From HLUCCA09 sp038757905 (GTDB taxonomy: Bacteria; Pseudomonadota; Alphaproteobacteria; Rhodobacterales; Rhodobacteraceae): a stretch of 19,471 nt of DNA. The translations under genes were made by a program, and so were the position numbers. The notes under the pieces are model-generated. The model saw only the letters and a list, made by a program, of their open reading frames with translations. It had not been told where the DNA came from and did not search any database. The stretch is taken from NCBI GenBank assembly GCA_038757905.1, contig JBCDGG010000108.1:1-19471 (forward strand), read 5' to 3'. This document shows positions 7,264 through 15,093 of the stretch, in pieces (position 1 is the first letter of the stretch; each line of letters starts with the position of its first letter).

Positions 7264-8031
7264 ATGAGCCAGGGCGACCGAATCCCAACCAATCTTCGCA
7301 CGCTTCTGATCCTGGAGATTCTGGGCCGGAGCGACCGTGCGATGACGGCGACGGAGATCAACGCGCAGCTCGGCCTGCCCAAGCAGACGGTGCATCGGCT
7401 GTGCACAACGCTCGAACGCACCGGCTTTCTGGCGCGGCAAGGCACCTCCAAGCGCTTCTACCCTGCGCGCCGCTTGCGGGCGCTGGGCGCGGGCCTGCTG
7501 CACAGTTCGCGCACCCATATCGCCCGGCGGCAGATCCTGCGGGATGTGGCCGATCAGATCCGCGAGACGGTCAACTTCGTCGTCCCGGGCGAAGACGGCA
7601 TGAGCTATCTCGACCGGATCGAGACGGATTGGGCGTTTCGCATCCAGTTGCCGATCGGCAGCCACGTGCCCTTCCACTGCACGGCCAGCGGCAAGTGCTT
7701 CATGGCGAGCCTCGCGCCCGCGGCGCGCAAGCGCTTCGTCTCCGCGCTCACCCTGGACCGGCTGACGCCCGCCACCCACACCGAACCGGACGACCTGCTC
7801 AAGGACCTCGCGCAGATCGCGGAGCGTGGCTACTCGGTCGACAACGAGGAGTTCTTCGAGGGGTTGGTCGCGCTGGCCGTTCCGGTTCGGGACACGGAGG
7901 GCAACTTCGTCGCCGCCCTCGCCTTTCACGCCCCGACGCAGCGGGTTTCGCTGGAGAGCGCCATCGGCAAACGGGACATCCTGCAGGGCGCGGCCGCGCG
8001 GCTGAGCCAAGCCCTGCTGATCGAGGACTAG
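7264..8031 (+). CDS. IclR family transcriptional regulator
   Basis: 255 aa, the usual length. An N-terminal winged helix-turn-helix occupies about residues 10-70, with TATEINAQLGLPKQTVHRL as the helix-turn-helix and TLERTGFLAR leading to the wing. The C-terminal effector domain (about 80-250) has the family's GKCFMAS and GYSVDNEEFFEGLVALAVPV segments. Family members bind small organic acids or aromatics and act on a divergent catabolic operon. Here the divergent partner is the GMC/TRAP block, and the effector is probably the TRAP substrate or its oxidation product (inference). It converges with phnM, whose stop is 60 bases away. Confidence 0.94.
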   Translation: MSQGDRIPTNLRTLLILEILGRSDRAMTATEINAQLGLPKQTVHRLCTTLERTGFLARQGTSKRFYPARRLRALGAGLLHSSRTHIARRQILRDVADQIRETVNFVVPGEDGMSYLDRIETDWAFRIQLPIGSHVPFHCTASGKCFMASLAPAARKRFVSALTLDRLTPATHTEPDDLLKDLAQIAERGYSVDNEEFFEGLVALAVPVRDTEGNFVAALAFHAPTQRVSLESAIGKRDILQGAAARLSQALLIED

Positions 8032-8073
8032 CCCTCCGCGGGCGGCCAAGGACCGCTCCCCGGGCCAGAGGGC
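8031..8073. terminator. nested inverted repeat between convergent iclR-type gene and phnM
   Basis: GCCCTC (8031-8036) pairs with GAGGGC (8068-8073), and inside it GCGG (8042-8045) pairs with CCGC (8053-8056). It fills most of the 60-base gap between the IclR stop and the phnM stop, so it could end transcripts from both sides. The stems are short and no T-run is present. Confidence 0.3.
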
Positions 8074-8091
8074 ATCGCCGAGGCCGGGCGG

Positions 8092-9285
8092 CTACGCCAC
8101 CTGCCGCCCGCGCGACCAGACAGCGCGCACCACCGGCAAACCGTGTGCGTCGGACACGCACACAAGATCGCCCCGCAGACCCGGGCGCAGGGCGCCCCTG
8201 TCGGTCAGCCCCGTGGCCCGGGCTGGTGCCTCCGTCACCGTTCGGATGGCGCGGGGCAGATCCCCCCACTGCGCCGCCAGCCGGAAGGCCGAGAGCAGGA
8301 GGGCCGAGGGCACATAGTCCGACGACACGATATCCAGCAGATCACGGCGCGCGAGGTCGAGCGCCGAGACATTGCCGGAATGGGATCCGCCCCGAATGAT
8401 GTTCGGCGCGCCCATCATGATCGCGATCCCCGCCGCCCGGCAGGCCTCGGCGGCTTCGACGGTTGTCGGAAACTCGGCGAAGGCGGCGCCCTTGCCCTTA
8501 GACTCCACGACCTGTTCGGAGGTCGTATCGTCATGGCTGGCCAGCACGGCGCCCAACCGGCCCGCGGCGCTGACGGCGGCCCGGTCGTGTACTGCGCCGA
8601 GCCGGTCGCGCAAGGCGGTGAGCGTCGCCACATGGTCGACGAAGTCGGCATCCGACATGCCGCGCTTCTTAGACACGTAGGTTTTCAGCTTGGAGAGATC
8701 GCGGAACTGACGCTGGCCGGGCGTATGGTCCATCAGGCTGACGATGCCGATCCGGTCGTCCGGCGTGAACTCCTCAAGCTCCTCGATCAGCGTCTCGGAG
8801 CAGGTTTCGGCCCGCAGATGAAGAAAGTGGCTGATCTTCATCAGACCTGCGGCGCGCGCGTCGATGATCTCGTGCGCCACGTCCCGCGCGTATTTCGCAT
8901 ATCCCTTGTCGGCGTGGTGGATCGAGCCCACGCGCAAGGCATCGAACACCGTGGTGATCCCGGTCGACGCGAGTTCGGCATCGTGGGCCAGGATCGCCGG
9001 CAGATGCGGCCACTCGACCGACGGACGCGGCTCGATATGGCGTTCGAGGTTGTCGGTATGGAGCTCGATCAGCCCGGGCAGCACGTACGCGCCGCCGCAA
9101 TCGCGGGCCTCGGCGCCGCCAAGGGCGCCCTCCGCGATCTCGGTGATCAGGCCGCCCTCCACAACGATCGTGCCCTCCGCGATCCGGTCGGGCAACACGA
9201 GCCGCGCGTTCGTCAGCCGCAGCGTCGGCGCATGGTCGACGTCGTGCAACGGGAGTGGGGCGGGCGGAACGACGGGAGAGTTCAT
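8092..9285 (-). CDS. phnM: PhnM, alpha-D-ribose 1-methylphosphonate 5-triphosphate diphosphatase
   Basis: 397 aa amidohydrolase-superfamily protein. It has the PhnM hallmark ELHTDN at 74-79 (metal-binding His within a PhnM-specific motif), then DHTPGQRQ, ASHDDTT and the GAPNIIRGGSHSGN segment. In the C-P lyase pathway PhnM removes pyrophosphate from ribose 1-phosphonate 5-triphosphate before PhnJ cuts the C-P bond. The first ~20 residues are Pro-rich and not conserved in the family, so the true start might be slightly internal. The ATG overlaps the phnN stop by four bases (ATGA), so translation is coupled. None of phnG-phnL is in the window; the core genes, if present, lie elsewhere in the genome. 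Confidence 0.95.
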   Translation of the reverse strand: MNSPVVPPAPLPLHDVDHAPTLRLTNARLVLPDRIAEGTIVVEGGLITEIAEGALGGAEARDCGGAYVLPGLIELHTDNLERHIEPRPSVEWPHLPAILAHDAELASTGITTVFDALRVGSIHHADKGYAKYARDVAHEIIDARAAGLMKISHFLHLRAETCSETLIEELEEFTPDDRIGIVSLMDHTPGQRQFRDLSKLKTYVSKKRGMSDADFVDHVATLTALRDRLGAVHDRAAVSAAGRLGAVLASHDDTTSEQVVESKGKGAAFAEFPTTVEAAEACRAAGIAIMMGAPNIIRGGSHSGNVSALDLARRDLLDIVSSDYVPSALLLSAFRLAAQWGDLPRAIRTVTEAPARATGLTDRGALRPGLRGDLVCVSDAHGLPVVRAVWSRGRQVA

Positions 9286-9911
9286 GCGGGCGGGCCTTTC
9301 GTGCCGGGATCGTCCTGCGCGGCCGGACGAGGCGGGGCTTGCAGCTGACGACGTGCGCTGGCGACCGTGGCCGACAAGTGCCCGTCATTGGAAACCGTGC
9401 GAATGTCGAGATGGGCGGCGAAGGATGGGACGGCGCGGGCGAGCCGGGCTTCGATCTCGGCCAGGCTTTCCCGTCCCCGCCCTACGATGCGGCGCGCCAG
9501 CGTCTCGGCCCGGGCCGTCAGGCTGAGCACGACGAGCGACGGGAACAGCGCGTCGGCCTCGACAAGCACCCCGCGCGACAGGTTCACGAGCCGGTCTGCC
9601 CCGTCGCGCACGTCCTGCAGCACCTCCGCCGGAACGCCGTAGCCGAGCCCATGCGCGCGCCAGTGCAGGCAGAACGCGCCGGACGCGATTGCGGCAGTGT
9701 ACGCGTCTTCCGTCATCGCCGCGTAATCCTCGCCGCCGAGGCCGGGGGCCCGGGTGATCGCGCGGCGCACCCGGACGAGCGCGGGCTCCGCCTCGGCCAG
9801 CGCCTCCATCACGCAGTCCTTGCCCACGCCGGACGGCCCGACCACCGCGATCAGGCGGCCTGCTGCTTGGTCGTTCCCGGCCTGCGTTGAGGGTATCGGC
9901 CGCGCCGTCAT
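9282..9911 (-). CDS. phnN: PhnN, ribose 1,5-bisphosphate phosphokinase
   Basis: 209 aa with the P-loop GPSGVGKD at 25-32 and the guanylate-kinase-like fold of PhnN. The RRAITRAPGLGGEDYAAMTE segment and FCLHWRAHGLGYGVPA motif are characteristic. It uses ATP to make PRPP from ribose 1,5-bisphosphate, the last step of phosphonate ribosyl salvage. The final ~20 residues are Pro/Ala-rich. Its stop overlaps the phnM start (ATGA at 9282-9285). Its own ATG is overlapped in the same way by the TGA of an unexplained open frame upstream. Confidence 0.93.
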   Translation of the reverse strand: MTARPIPSTQAGNDQAAGRLIAVVGPSGVGKDCVMEALAEAEPALVRVRRAITRAPGLGGEDYAAMTEDAYTAAIASGAFCLHWRAHGLGYGVPAEVLQDVRDGADRLVNLSRGVLVEADALFPSLVVLSLTARAETLARRIVGRGRESLAEIEARLARAVPSFAAHLDIRTVSNDGHLSATVASARRQLQAPPRPAAQDDPGTKGPPA

Positions 9912-10670
9912 GGCCGGCCTCGGTGGGACAAAGGGTCAGTGCCGGCTGCATGGGCACCGCCTGCCCCCGGGCACGGAAGCCCGCTGTCGCGATGACGGCC
10001 CAAGGCTCTCGCGGCCCTGCCTCGGCGCTGGAAGCACCGGTTCGGGCGGTTGGCCAGATGAGCATGCGTTGCGGGATCGGCCGGGCGCCAACCGGGTGTC
10101 TGCGCGACGCGGCCTGGCGTCCGGTTGAGCGGCAGGTCTTCAGGGGACTGCCCACACGCCTGCCGTGGCAGTACAACCATCAGAGCATGGCGCAACAGCC
10201 GCCCGGCCCCCGCCATCGGCGCCCGTTCGGCGTTCGCATGGCAGTGCCGGATGCGCGCGCCCCGGTCCGCCACGTGGTGACCGTTACTGCACGCCACGCG
10301 GACATCCGTGGACACGGCCCGGGGTGACCGCGTCCTGGCGACGCTCTGATCGGACGGTTTCTGGGTCGAGCACAGCGGCATCTCGACAAATCCATTGCTA
10401 TCTATACAACTATACATATCATGGCAGATCGCGCCTGGAAGGGCCAGAGAGGGAATGCGAGTTCCGCGCAAAAATGCCCTGCTCGAGGCCAGCGGCGAAG
10501 GCCATTCAACCGAAGAAACCGGATGTGGCGTCTGACGCGCGCCTACCCAGCAGCACGGGCTGGGCAGCCGCATTGCCCGCCAGCCCGGCGCCACGCCTCA
10601 GGGACAGTGCCAGGACAAACCCGCGGCGCCAGCGTGACGGGTGAGGCCCGCAGGCGACGCGTGCGCGCCC
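9912..10670. other. 759-base stretch with no convincing gene
   Basis: This lies between phnN and the AspA-like gene. The only element I can support is the direct repeat at 10401-10418. A minus-strand frame is open from an ATG at 10381 to a TGA at 9908-9910 (157 codons) that overlaps the phnN start; its product is rich in Arg, Cys and His and matches no family I know. Plus-strand frames here are equally unlike proteins. It may be a long leader or the remains of a lost phn gene. The part beside AspA (10420-10670) shows only a weak GGGCA/TGCCC stem at 10562-10578. Confidence 0.4.
10401..10418 (-). promoter_or_regulatory. AT-rich direct repeat, candidate GntR-type operator/promoter for phnNM
   Basis: CTATACA occurs twice in tandem at 10402-10408 and 10410-10416, one base apart (8-base period), in an AT-rich island inside GC-rich DNA. 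On the minus strand this reads TGTATAG-T-TGTATAG, and each unit includes a -10-like hexamer (TATAGT or TATAGA). GTATA-based repeats are typical operators of GntR-family regulators (NanR, HutC types), and phn genes are often controlled by the GntR-type PhnF. The only gene set it could drive on this strand is phnNM, about 490 bases away. The link to PhnF is inference. Confidence 0.4.
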
Positions 10671-11627
10671 CTAGTCGCTCGTCGCCAAGCGCACCGCGGT
10701 TTGCCCCTTCCACAGCCGCTTCGACGGCATGACCAGCATCATCCGATCCTCGGGCGTGGTCACCGGGATGTCCCCGTCATGCCCGATCAGCGTCCCGGCC
10801 TGCTCGATCACCTCGCCGCCGGTAAACGGCTCGGCAAACGCAAACCGCTCCTGCGCGATGGTGACCGCTTGCTTGACGGTGAAAAACACCTGCCCGCCCG
10901 GTGCCGGGCCAAAGGGCTCGGCCAGCGCGGCATCGACCGTTCCGAGCGCGGCCAGAAACCGCACGGTCGCCTCGATGGCGAGGTCTTCGGATGCCGCCTC
11001 CCAATGCTGGCCGCATTCGATCAGCAGCGCCGTTTTGGCAGAGGTGGGATCGTCGAACCCGCCATAGTCGCGCATCCGGCGGCCCGCGGCATGCCCGGCA
11101 TCGCCCACCACTCGCTCGGGAACACCCACCTTGGCCGCCAGCGCCTTGGCCTTCGGGTGGCGCCCGCTCATCATCAGCGGGGGCGCAACGTGCTGCATCG
11201 TGTGCAGATCGAACAGGAAGTCGACATTGTCCAGCACCGGCCGTACCTCGCGCGCGCGGCGCAGTTCCACGCTATCGCGATCGCCATCGAGCACCTCCTC
11301 TGCCCAGACCCGGTTGAAATCCTCGTCCACCCAGCGCGTGGCGTTGGGATCGGCCGGATCGAAGGCCTCGTACGCCGCGATGTTCATGAAGGCGAGGCTG
11401 AGCGACCCCGCAACGGGGCGCACGTCGCGCTGCATGAGCCAGTCGATCGCGATGGCGCCGCAGGGCTCGTTGCCATGCACGATGGCGCTGACCATCGCGT
11501 GCGGCCCCGGCACGCCGCTGTCGAACGTCCAAATATAGGGCACGCCGGTGTTGCCCGCCGCGTAGGCAGAGATGTCGGGCGGTGTCAGCTCGACAGGGTA
11601 ATCGTTGGGAATGTTGATCGTGGCCAT
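10671..11627 (-). CDS. AspA/AstE-like zinc-dependent deacylase
   Basis: 318 aa, a succinylglutamate desuccinylase/aspartoacylase-family enzyme of the M14-like zinc hydrolases. Zinc ligands are H51 and E54 (HGNEPCG) and H142 (DLHTM). DFNR (103-106) carries the substrate-carboxylate Arg, and E204 (IECGQH) is the likely catalytic base. The family removes acyl groups from N-acyl amino acids or opens related amides; the exact substrate is not set. There is no signal peptide, so it is cytoplasmic. The ATG at 11627 is chosen over a GTG at 11648 because GGGAG lies 8 bases before it. It is divergent from the M81 gene with only 47 bases between starts, so the two probably share control. Confidence 0.9.
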   Translation of the reverse strand: MATINIPNDYPVELTPPDISAYAAGNTGVPYIWTFDSGVPGPHAMVSAIVHGNEPCGAIAIDWLMQRDVRPVAGSLSLAFMNIAAYEAFDPADPNATRWVDEDFNRVWAEEVLDGDRDSVELRRAREVRPVLDNVDFLFDLHTMQHVAPPLMMSGRHPKAKALAAKVGVPERVVGDAGHAAGRRMRDYGGFDDPTSAKTALLIECGQHWEAASEDLAIEATVRFLAALGTVDAALAEPFGPAPGGQVFFTVKQAVTIAQERFAFAEPFTGGEVIEQAGTLIGHDGDIPVTTPEDRMMLVMPSKRLWKGQTAVRLATSD

Positions 11628-11674
11628 GATTTGCGCTCCCTTGTGCACCGTGAGCTAGAGCGGGAGGCCCGGAG

Positions 11675-13219
11675 ATGTCCAGAGCGCCGAGAGTTGCCCT
11701 GATGGGCATGATCCTGGAATCGAACCGCTTTGCCCGGCCTGCCGGCCTGGCCGACTTCCAAAGCCTGACCTGGGTCGAAGGGCCGGACCTGCTCGCCGAG
11801 GCACGCGCCGCGCATCCCAAGCTGGCGCCCGAGTTCGCAGCATTCGTGCGCGCGATGGACGCCACCGGCGCGTGGGAGCCGGTGCCCGGCCTCCTGGCGG
11901 CCAGCCACCCGGCCGGTCCTGTCACCCGAACGGCCTATGAGGCGGTGGAGGCGGCCAACGTCGCGTGTCTTGCCGACGCGGGGCCCGTGGATGCGGTCTA
12001 TATCTGCAACCACGGTGCCATGGTGGCAGAGCACCTCGACGATCCGGACGGCGCGCTGATGGCCGCCATCCGCGCGCAGGTCGGCCCGCAGCCGATCATC
12101 GTGGCGACCCTCGATCTGCACGCGAACCTGTCCGAGCGCATGGTCGAGGCGACCGATCTTATCGTCGCCTACCGCACCAACCCCCATGTCGACATGATCG
12201 AACGGGGCGAGGAGGCGGCGTTTGCCCTCCGGCGGATCCTCGCGAGTGGCGAACGGCCGAAGCAATCGCTGATCAAGCCGCCGATCGTGCCCGCATCGGT
12301 CACGCTGCTGACAGCCGAAGGCCCCTATGGCGATCTGATCGACCTGGGCCAGCGGCGCCAGGCCGAGATGGGAGGCGAGATCCTGAACGTCTCGGTCTTC
12401 GGCAACTTCGTATTCGCCGATACCCCCGACAATGGCGTGGCCATACTGGTGGCGGGGCGGCGGTCGGCCGCGCCGGCCCGGGCCCTGGCCGAGGAACTCG
12501 CCGCCCGAGCCTGGGCGGACAGGGCCCGGTTCCGGCGCGCGCTCACCCCGCTCGACGCGGGCGTGGCGCTGGCGACCGGTGCGGGGGACCCGGTTCTATT
12601 CTCCGACGCGGGCGACAATCCGGGCGGTGGCGGATCGGGCCGCACGACGGAGCTTCTGTCGGCCCTGGTGCAGGCCGGGGCCGAGGGCGTGCTCTACGGC
12701 TCGTTCCACGACCCGGAGCTCGCCGCCGAAGCCCATGACCTCGGGGTCGGCGCGCGCTTCGCGGCCCGGTTCAACCGCAGCCAGGGCGACGCGGCGTGGG
12801 AGCAGTGGGACACCCCGTTCTCGGCAGACGCGCGGGTCTTGGCCCTGTCGGACGGGCATGTGATCGGCGAACGGGGCAAGACCGCGGGCCGCACGCTCGC
12901 CCTTGGCCCGAGTGCTGCGCTACGGATCGGCGGGATCGACGTCGTCATCATCTCCGACCGCACGCAGACGGCCGATCCGGTGTTCTTCCACATGCTCGGC
13001 CTCGACGTCGGGCGCGCCCGCTGCGTCGTCGTCAAGTCGCGCGGTCACTTCCGGGCCGGCTTCGCCGCCTGGTTCGCGCCCGAACAGATCTATGAGATCG
13101 ACACGATGGGCCTGACGAGCCCCGTCCTGGAACGCTGGCCATTCGAGCGCCTGCCGCGCCCGTCCTACCCGCTCGATCCGGATACCGAGTGGGCGGCCGC
13201 TCCGGCGCTGTCCTCATAG
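11675..13219 (+). CDS. M81 family metallohydrolase (MlrC-like)
   Basis: 514 aa, typical of the M81/MlrC family: N-terminal DUF1485-like domain (about 5-295) and a C-terminal MlrC domain (about 300-490). Visible motifs are MGMILESN (E15), CNHGAM (H113), DLHANLS (D147, H149) and NPHVDM (H171). The D-x-H and later H are the likely zinc ligands by analogy with MlrC. The C-terminal half has SDAGDNPGGGGSG near 309-321. MlrC opens linear microcystin products; most relatives have unknown substrates and sit by peptide-type ABC transporters, as here. No signal peptide. GGGAGG and CGGAG precede the ATG. It is the first plus-strand gene of the block, 230 bases before the binding-protein gene. Confidence 0.92.
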   Translation: MSRAPRVALMGMILESNRFARPAGLADFQSLTWVEGPDLLAEARAAHPKLAPEFAAFVRAMDATGAWEPVPGLLAASHPAGPVTRTAYEAVEAANVACLADAGPVDAVYICNHGAMVAEHLDDPDGALMAAIRAQVGPQPIIVATLDLHANLSERMVEATDLIVAYRTNPHVDMIERGEEAAFALRRILASGERPKQSLIKPPIVPASVTLLTAEGPYGDLIDLGQRRQAEMGGEILNVSVFGNFVFADTPDNGVAILVAGRRSAAPARALAEELAARAWADRARFRRALTPLDAGVALATGAGDPVLFSDAGDNPGGGGSGRTTELLSALVQAGAEGVLYGSFHDPELAAEAHDLGVGARFAARFNRSQGDAAWEQWDTPFSADARVLALSDGHVIGERGKTAGRTLALGPSAALRIGGIDVVIISDRTQTADPVFFHMLGLDVGRARCVVVKSRGHFRAGFAAWFAPEQIYEIDTMGLTSPVLERWPFERLPRPSYPLDPDTEWAAAPALSS

Positions 13220-13323
13220 CTGAAGCCACTTGCACGCCGCCCCGGCGCGCACGAACCGCCCGAATTCCCCTCACATCGCGCCGGAGTGCCAAAGGCGCGC
13301 GCGTCCGCCGGGCGCGCCGCGCT

Positions 13324-13341
13324 TCCCCTCGGGCAAGGGGA
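13324..13341. other. 6-bp hairpin in the M81 to binding-protein spacer
   Basis: TCCCCT (13324-13329) pairs with AGGGGA (13336-13341) around the loop CGGGCA. It lies about 105 bases past the M81 stop and just upstream of a candidate promoter. It may be a weak terminator that insulates the ABC genes. Confidence 0.3.
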
Positions 13342-13349
13342 GATTTCCA

Positions 13350-13378
13350 TTGGCAACGAAAAATTCAGTTACTACGCT
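13350..13378 (+). promoter_or_regulatory. candidate sigma-70 promoter for the ABC operon
   Basis: TTGGCA (13350-13355, five of six -35 matches) is followed, 17 bases on, by TACGCT (13373-13378, three of six -10 matches). The spacer is A/T-rich in an otherwise GC-rich gap. The binding-protein ATG is 71 bases further on. This would let the transporter be expressed apart from the M81 gene. Confidence 0.35.
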
Positions 13379-13449
13379 CGCTTCAGGACGAACGGACCGG
13401 GCGCCAAGAAAAACCGAAGCCCGGCTGGGATCCACAGGGAGAACAGACT

Positions 13450-15033
13450 ATGAGAACTACCACCAAAGCCTTGATGGCCGCGGCAGGCGTGCTGGCCCTA
13501 TCGGTCACGGCGGCTTCGGCCGAACGGATCGTGATCGGGCTCGCCTCCGAGCCGACATCGATCGATCCGCATTTCCACAACCTCGGCCCGAACAACGCGA
13601 TGTCGGTCCATATGTTCGACCGGCTGATCGCGCAGGACGAGAAACAGCGTCTCTCGCCGGGCCTGGCCCTGTCGTGGGAGCCCATCGACGACCTGACGTG
13701 GGAGTTCAAGCTGCGCGAAGGCGTCACGTTCCATGATGGGACGGCGTTCAACGCCGACGATGTGATCTGCACCTTCGAGCGCGCCCCGGAGGTGCCCAAT
13801 TCGCCCTCGGGCTACGGCACCTACACCAAGGGCAAGACCCTGGAGAAGATCGACGACTTCACGGTCCATTTCAAAACGGCGGAGCCGTATCCCCTGATGG
13901 GCAACGACGTGTCGACGATTCCGATCATCTCCGACAGCGTCGGATGCGGCGGCACCACCGAGGAGTTCAACGCCGGCACCGCCGCGGTGGGCACCGGGCC
14001 CTACAAGTTCGTCAGCTACACGCCGGGCGAGAGCATCGTGCTGGCCCGCAACGACGATTACTGGGGCGAAGCGCCGGCGTGGTCGGAGGTCGAGTTCCGC
14101 CCGATCACATCCGGCCCGACCCGCGTCGCGGCGCTTCTGGCAGGCGATGTGGACATGATCTCGGGCGTGCCAACGACAGATATCGAAACCCTCTCCGGCA
14201 ACGACGAGATCGTGCTCAGCCAGGGCGTCTCGAACCGGGTGATCTACCTGCACCTCGATCAGTTCCGCGAGGATTCGCCCTTCGTCAAAGGCCCCAACGG
14301 CGAGGACATCACGAACCCCCTGCTGGACGTGCAGGTGCGCACGGCGATCTCCATGGCGATCAACCGTGACGCCATCGTGGATCGGGTCATGGAAGGTGTC
14401 GCGATCAAGGCCGGGCAACTACTGCCCGAAGGCTTCTTCGGTGTCTCCGACAAGCTTGAACCGGTCGCCTACGATCCCGAGGGCGCCAAGGCGATGCTGG
14501 CCGAAGCGGGCTACCCGGACGGGTTCCAGCTGACCATTCACGGGCCGAACGACCGCTACATCAACGATGCCAAGATCGTCGAGGCCATTGCCCAGATGCT
14601 GACGCGCATCGGCATCACCACAGCCGTCGAGACGATGCCGCGGTCGGTCTACTTCGGACGCGCCTCGCGCGGCAGCCCGGACGGCCTGCCCGAGTTCAGC
14701 TTCATCCTCGTGGGCTGGGGTGCGGGATCGGGTGAAGCCTCCTCGCCGCTGAAGTCGCTCATCCACACCTTCGATGCGGATGCCGGCTTCGGCTCGTCGA
14801 ACCGCGGGCGCCATTCCGATCCCGCAATCGACGCCAAGATCGAGGAGGCCCTTCGCACGGTGGACGACGCCAAACGGCAGGATCTGCTGGCCGAAGCGAC
14901 CGAGATGGCGATCGCGAATGTCGCGATCATCCCGACGCATTTCCAGGTCAACACCTGGGCGTCGCGGACCGGCCTGCGCTATATCCCGCGGACGGATGAG
15001 TACACCCTGGCCACGGGCGTCGTGGCGGAGTGA
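13450..15033 (+). CDS. ABC transporter substrate-binding protein, family 5 (peptide/solute)
   Basis: 527 aa. A Sec signal peptide runs to about residue 24 (cleavage after ASA, mature start ERIVIG); there is no lipobox Cys, so it is a soluble periplasmic protein. Family 5 landmarks are SIDPHFHN, the LTWEFKLREGVTFHDGTAFN block, GTGPYKF, and the VRTAISMAINRDAIVD segment. The family binds di- and oligopeptides, nickel, glutathione, opines and other amide compounds, so the ligand is open. The ATG at 13450 is chosen over in-frame starts up to 13189 because it begins the signal peptide and follows GGGAG. It heads the transporter genes and is followed by a strong hairpin. Confidence 0.95.
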   Translation: MRTTTKALMAAAGVLALSVTAASAERIVIGLASEPTSIDPHFHNLGPNNAMSVHMFDRLIAQDEKQRLSPGLALSWEPIDDLTWEFKLREGVTFHDGTAFNADDVICTFERAPEVPNSPSGYGTYTKGKTLEKIDDFTVHFKTAEPYPLMGNDVSTIPIISDSVGCGGTTEEFNAGTAAVGTGPYKFVSYTPGESIVLARNDDYWGEAPAWSEVEFRPITSGPTRVAALLAGDVDMISGVPTTDIETLSGNDEIVLSQGVSNRVIYLHLDQFREDSPFVKGPNGEDITNPLLDVQVRTAISMAINRDAIVDRVMEGVAIKAGQLLPEGFFGVSDKLEPVAYDPEGAKAMLAEAGYPDGFQLTIHGPNDRYINDAKIVEAIAQMLTRIGITTAVETMPRSVYFGRASRGSPDGLPEFSFILVGWGAGSGEASSPLKSLIHTFDADAGFGSSNRGRHSDPAIDAKIEEALRTVDDAKRQDLLAEATEMAIANVAIIPTHFQVNTWASRTGLRYIPRTDEYTLATGVVAE

Positions 15034-15040
15034 CACCTTG

Positions 15041-15066
15041 GCGGGTCGCTCGATTGAGCGGCCCGC
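15041..15066 (+). other. intercistronic hairpin between binding protein and first permease
   Basis: Positions 15041-15051 pair with 15056-15066: 11 bp, with one G:U, around the tetraloop GATT. The sequence after it is pyrimidine-rich (TTTCCTTC). It begins 8 bases past the binding-protein stop. As with the dctP hairpin, it probably sets a higher level of binding protein than of permease by partial termination or by blocking 3' decay. Confidence 0.6.
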
Positions 15067-15093
15067 TTTCCTTCATCCAAGGGCGCCGCACCC

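Noticed and set aside
9912..10670. Insertion sequence or mobile element remnant in the long gap
   Set aside because: No terminal inverted repeats, target duplications or transposase motifs could be seen.
10421..10732. Plus-strand frame starting right after the CTATACA repeat, considered as a phnF-like regulator
   Set aside because: The product has no helix-turn-helix pattern in any of the three frames, is Arg/Pro-rich, and runs into the antisense of the AspA-like gene.
13189..13449. N-terminal extension of the family 5 binding protein
   Set aside because: It would hide the signal peptide that begins at 13450, overlap the M81 gene, and ignore the GGGAG site in front of 13450.
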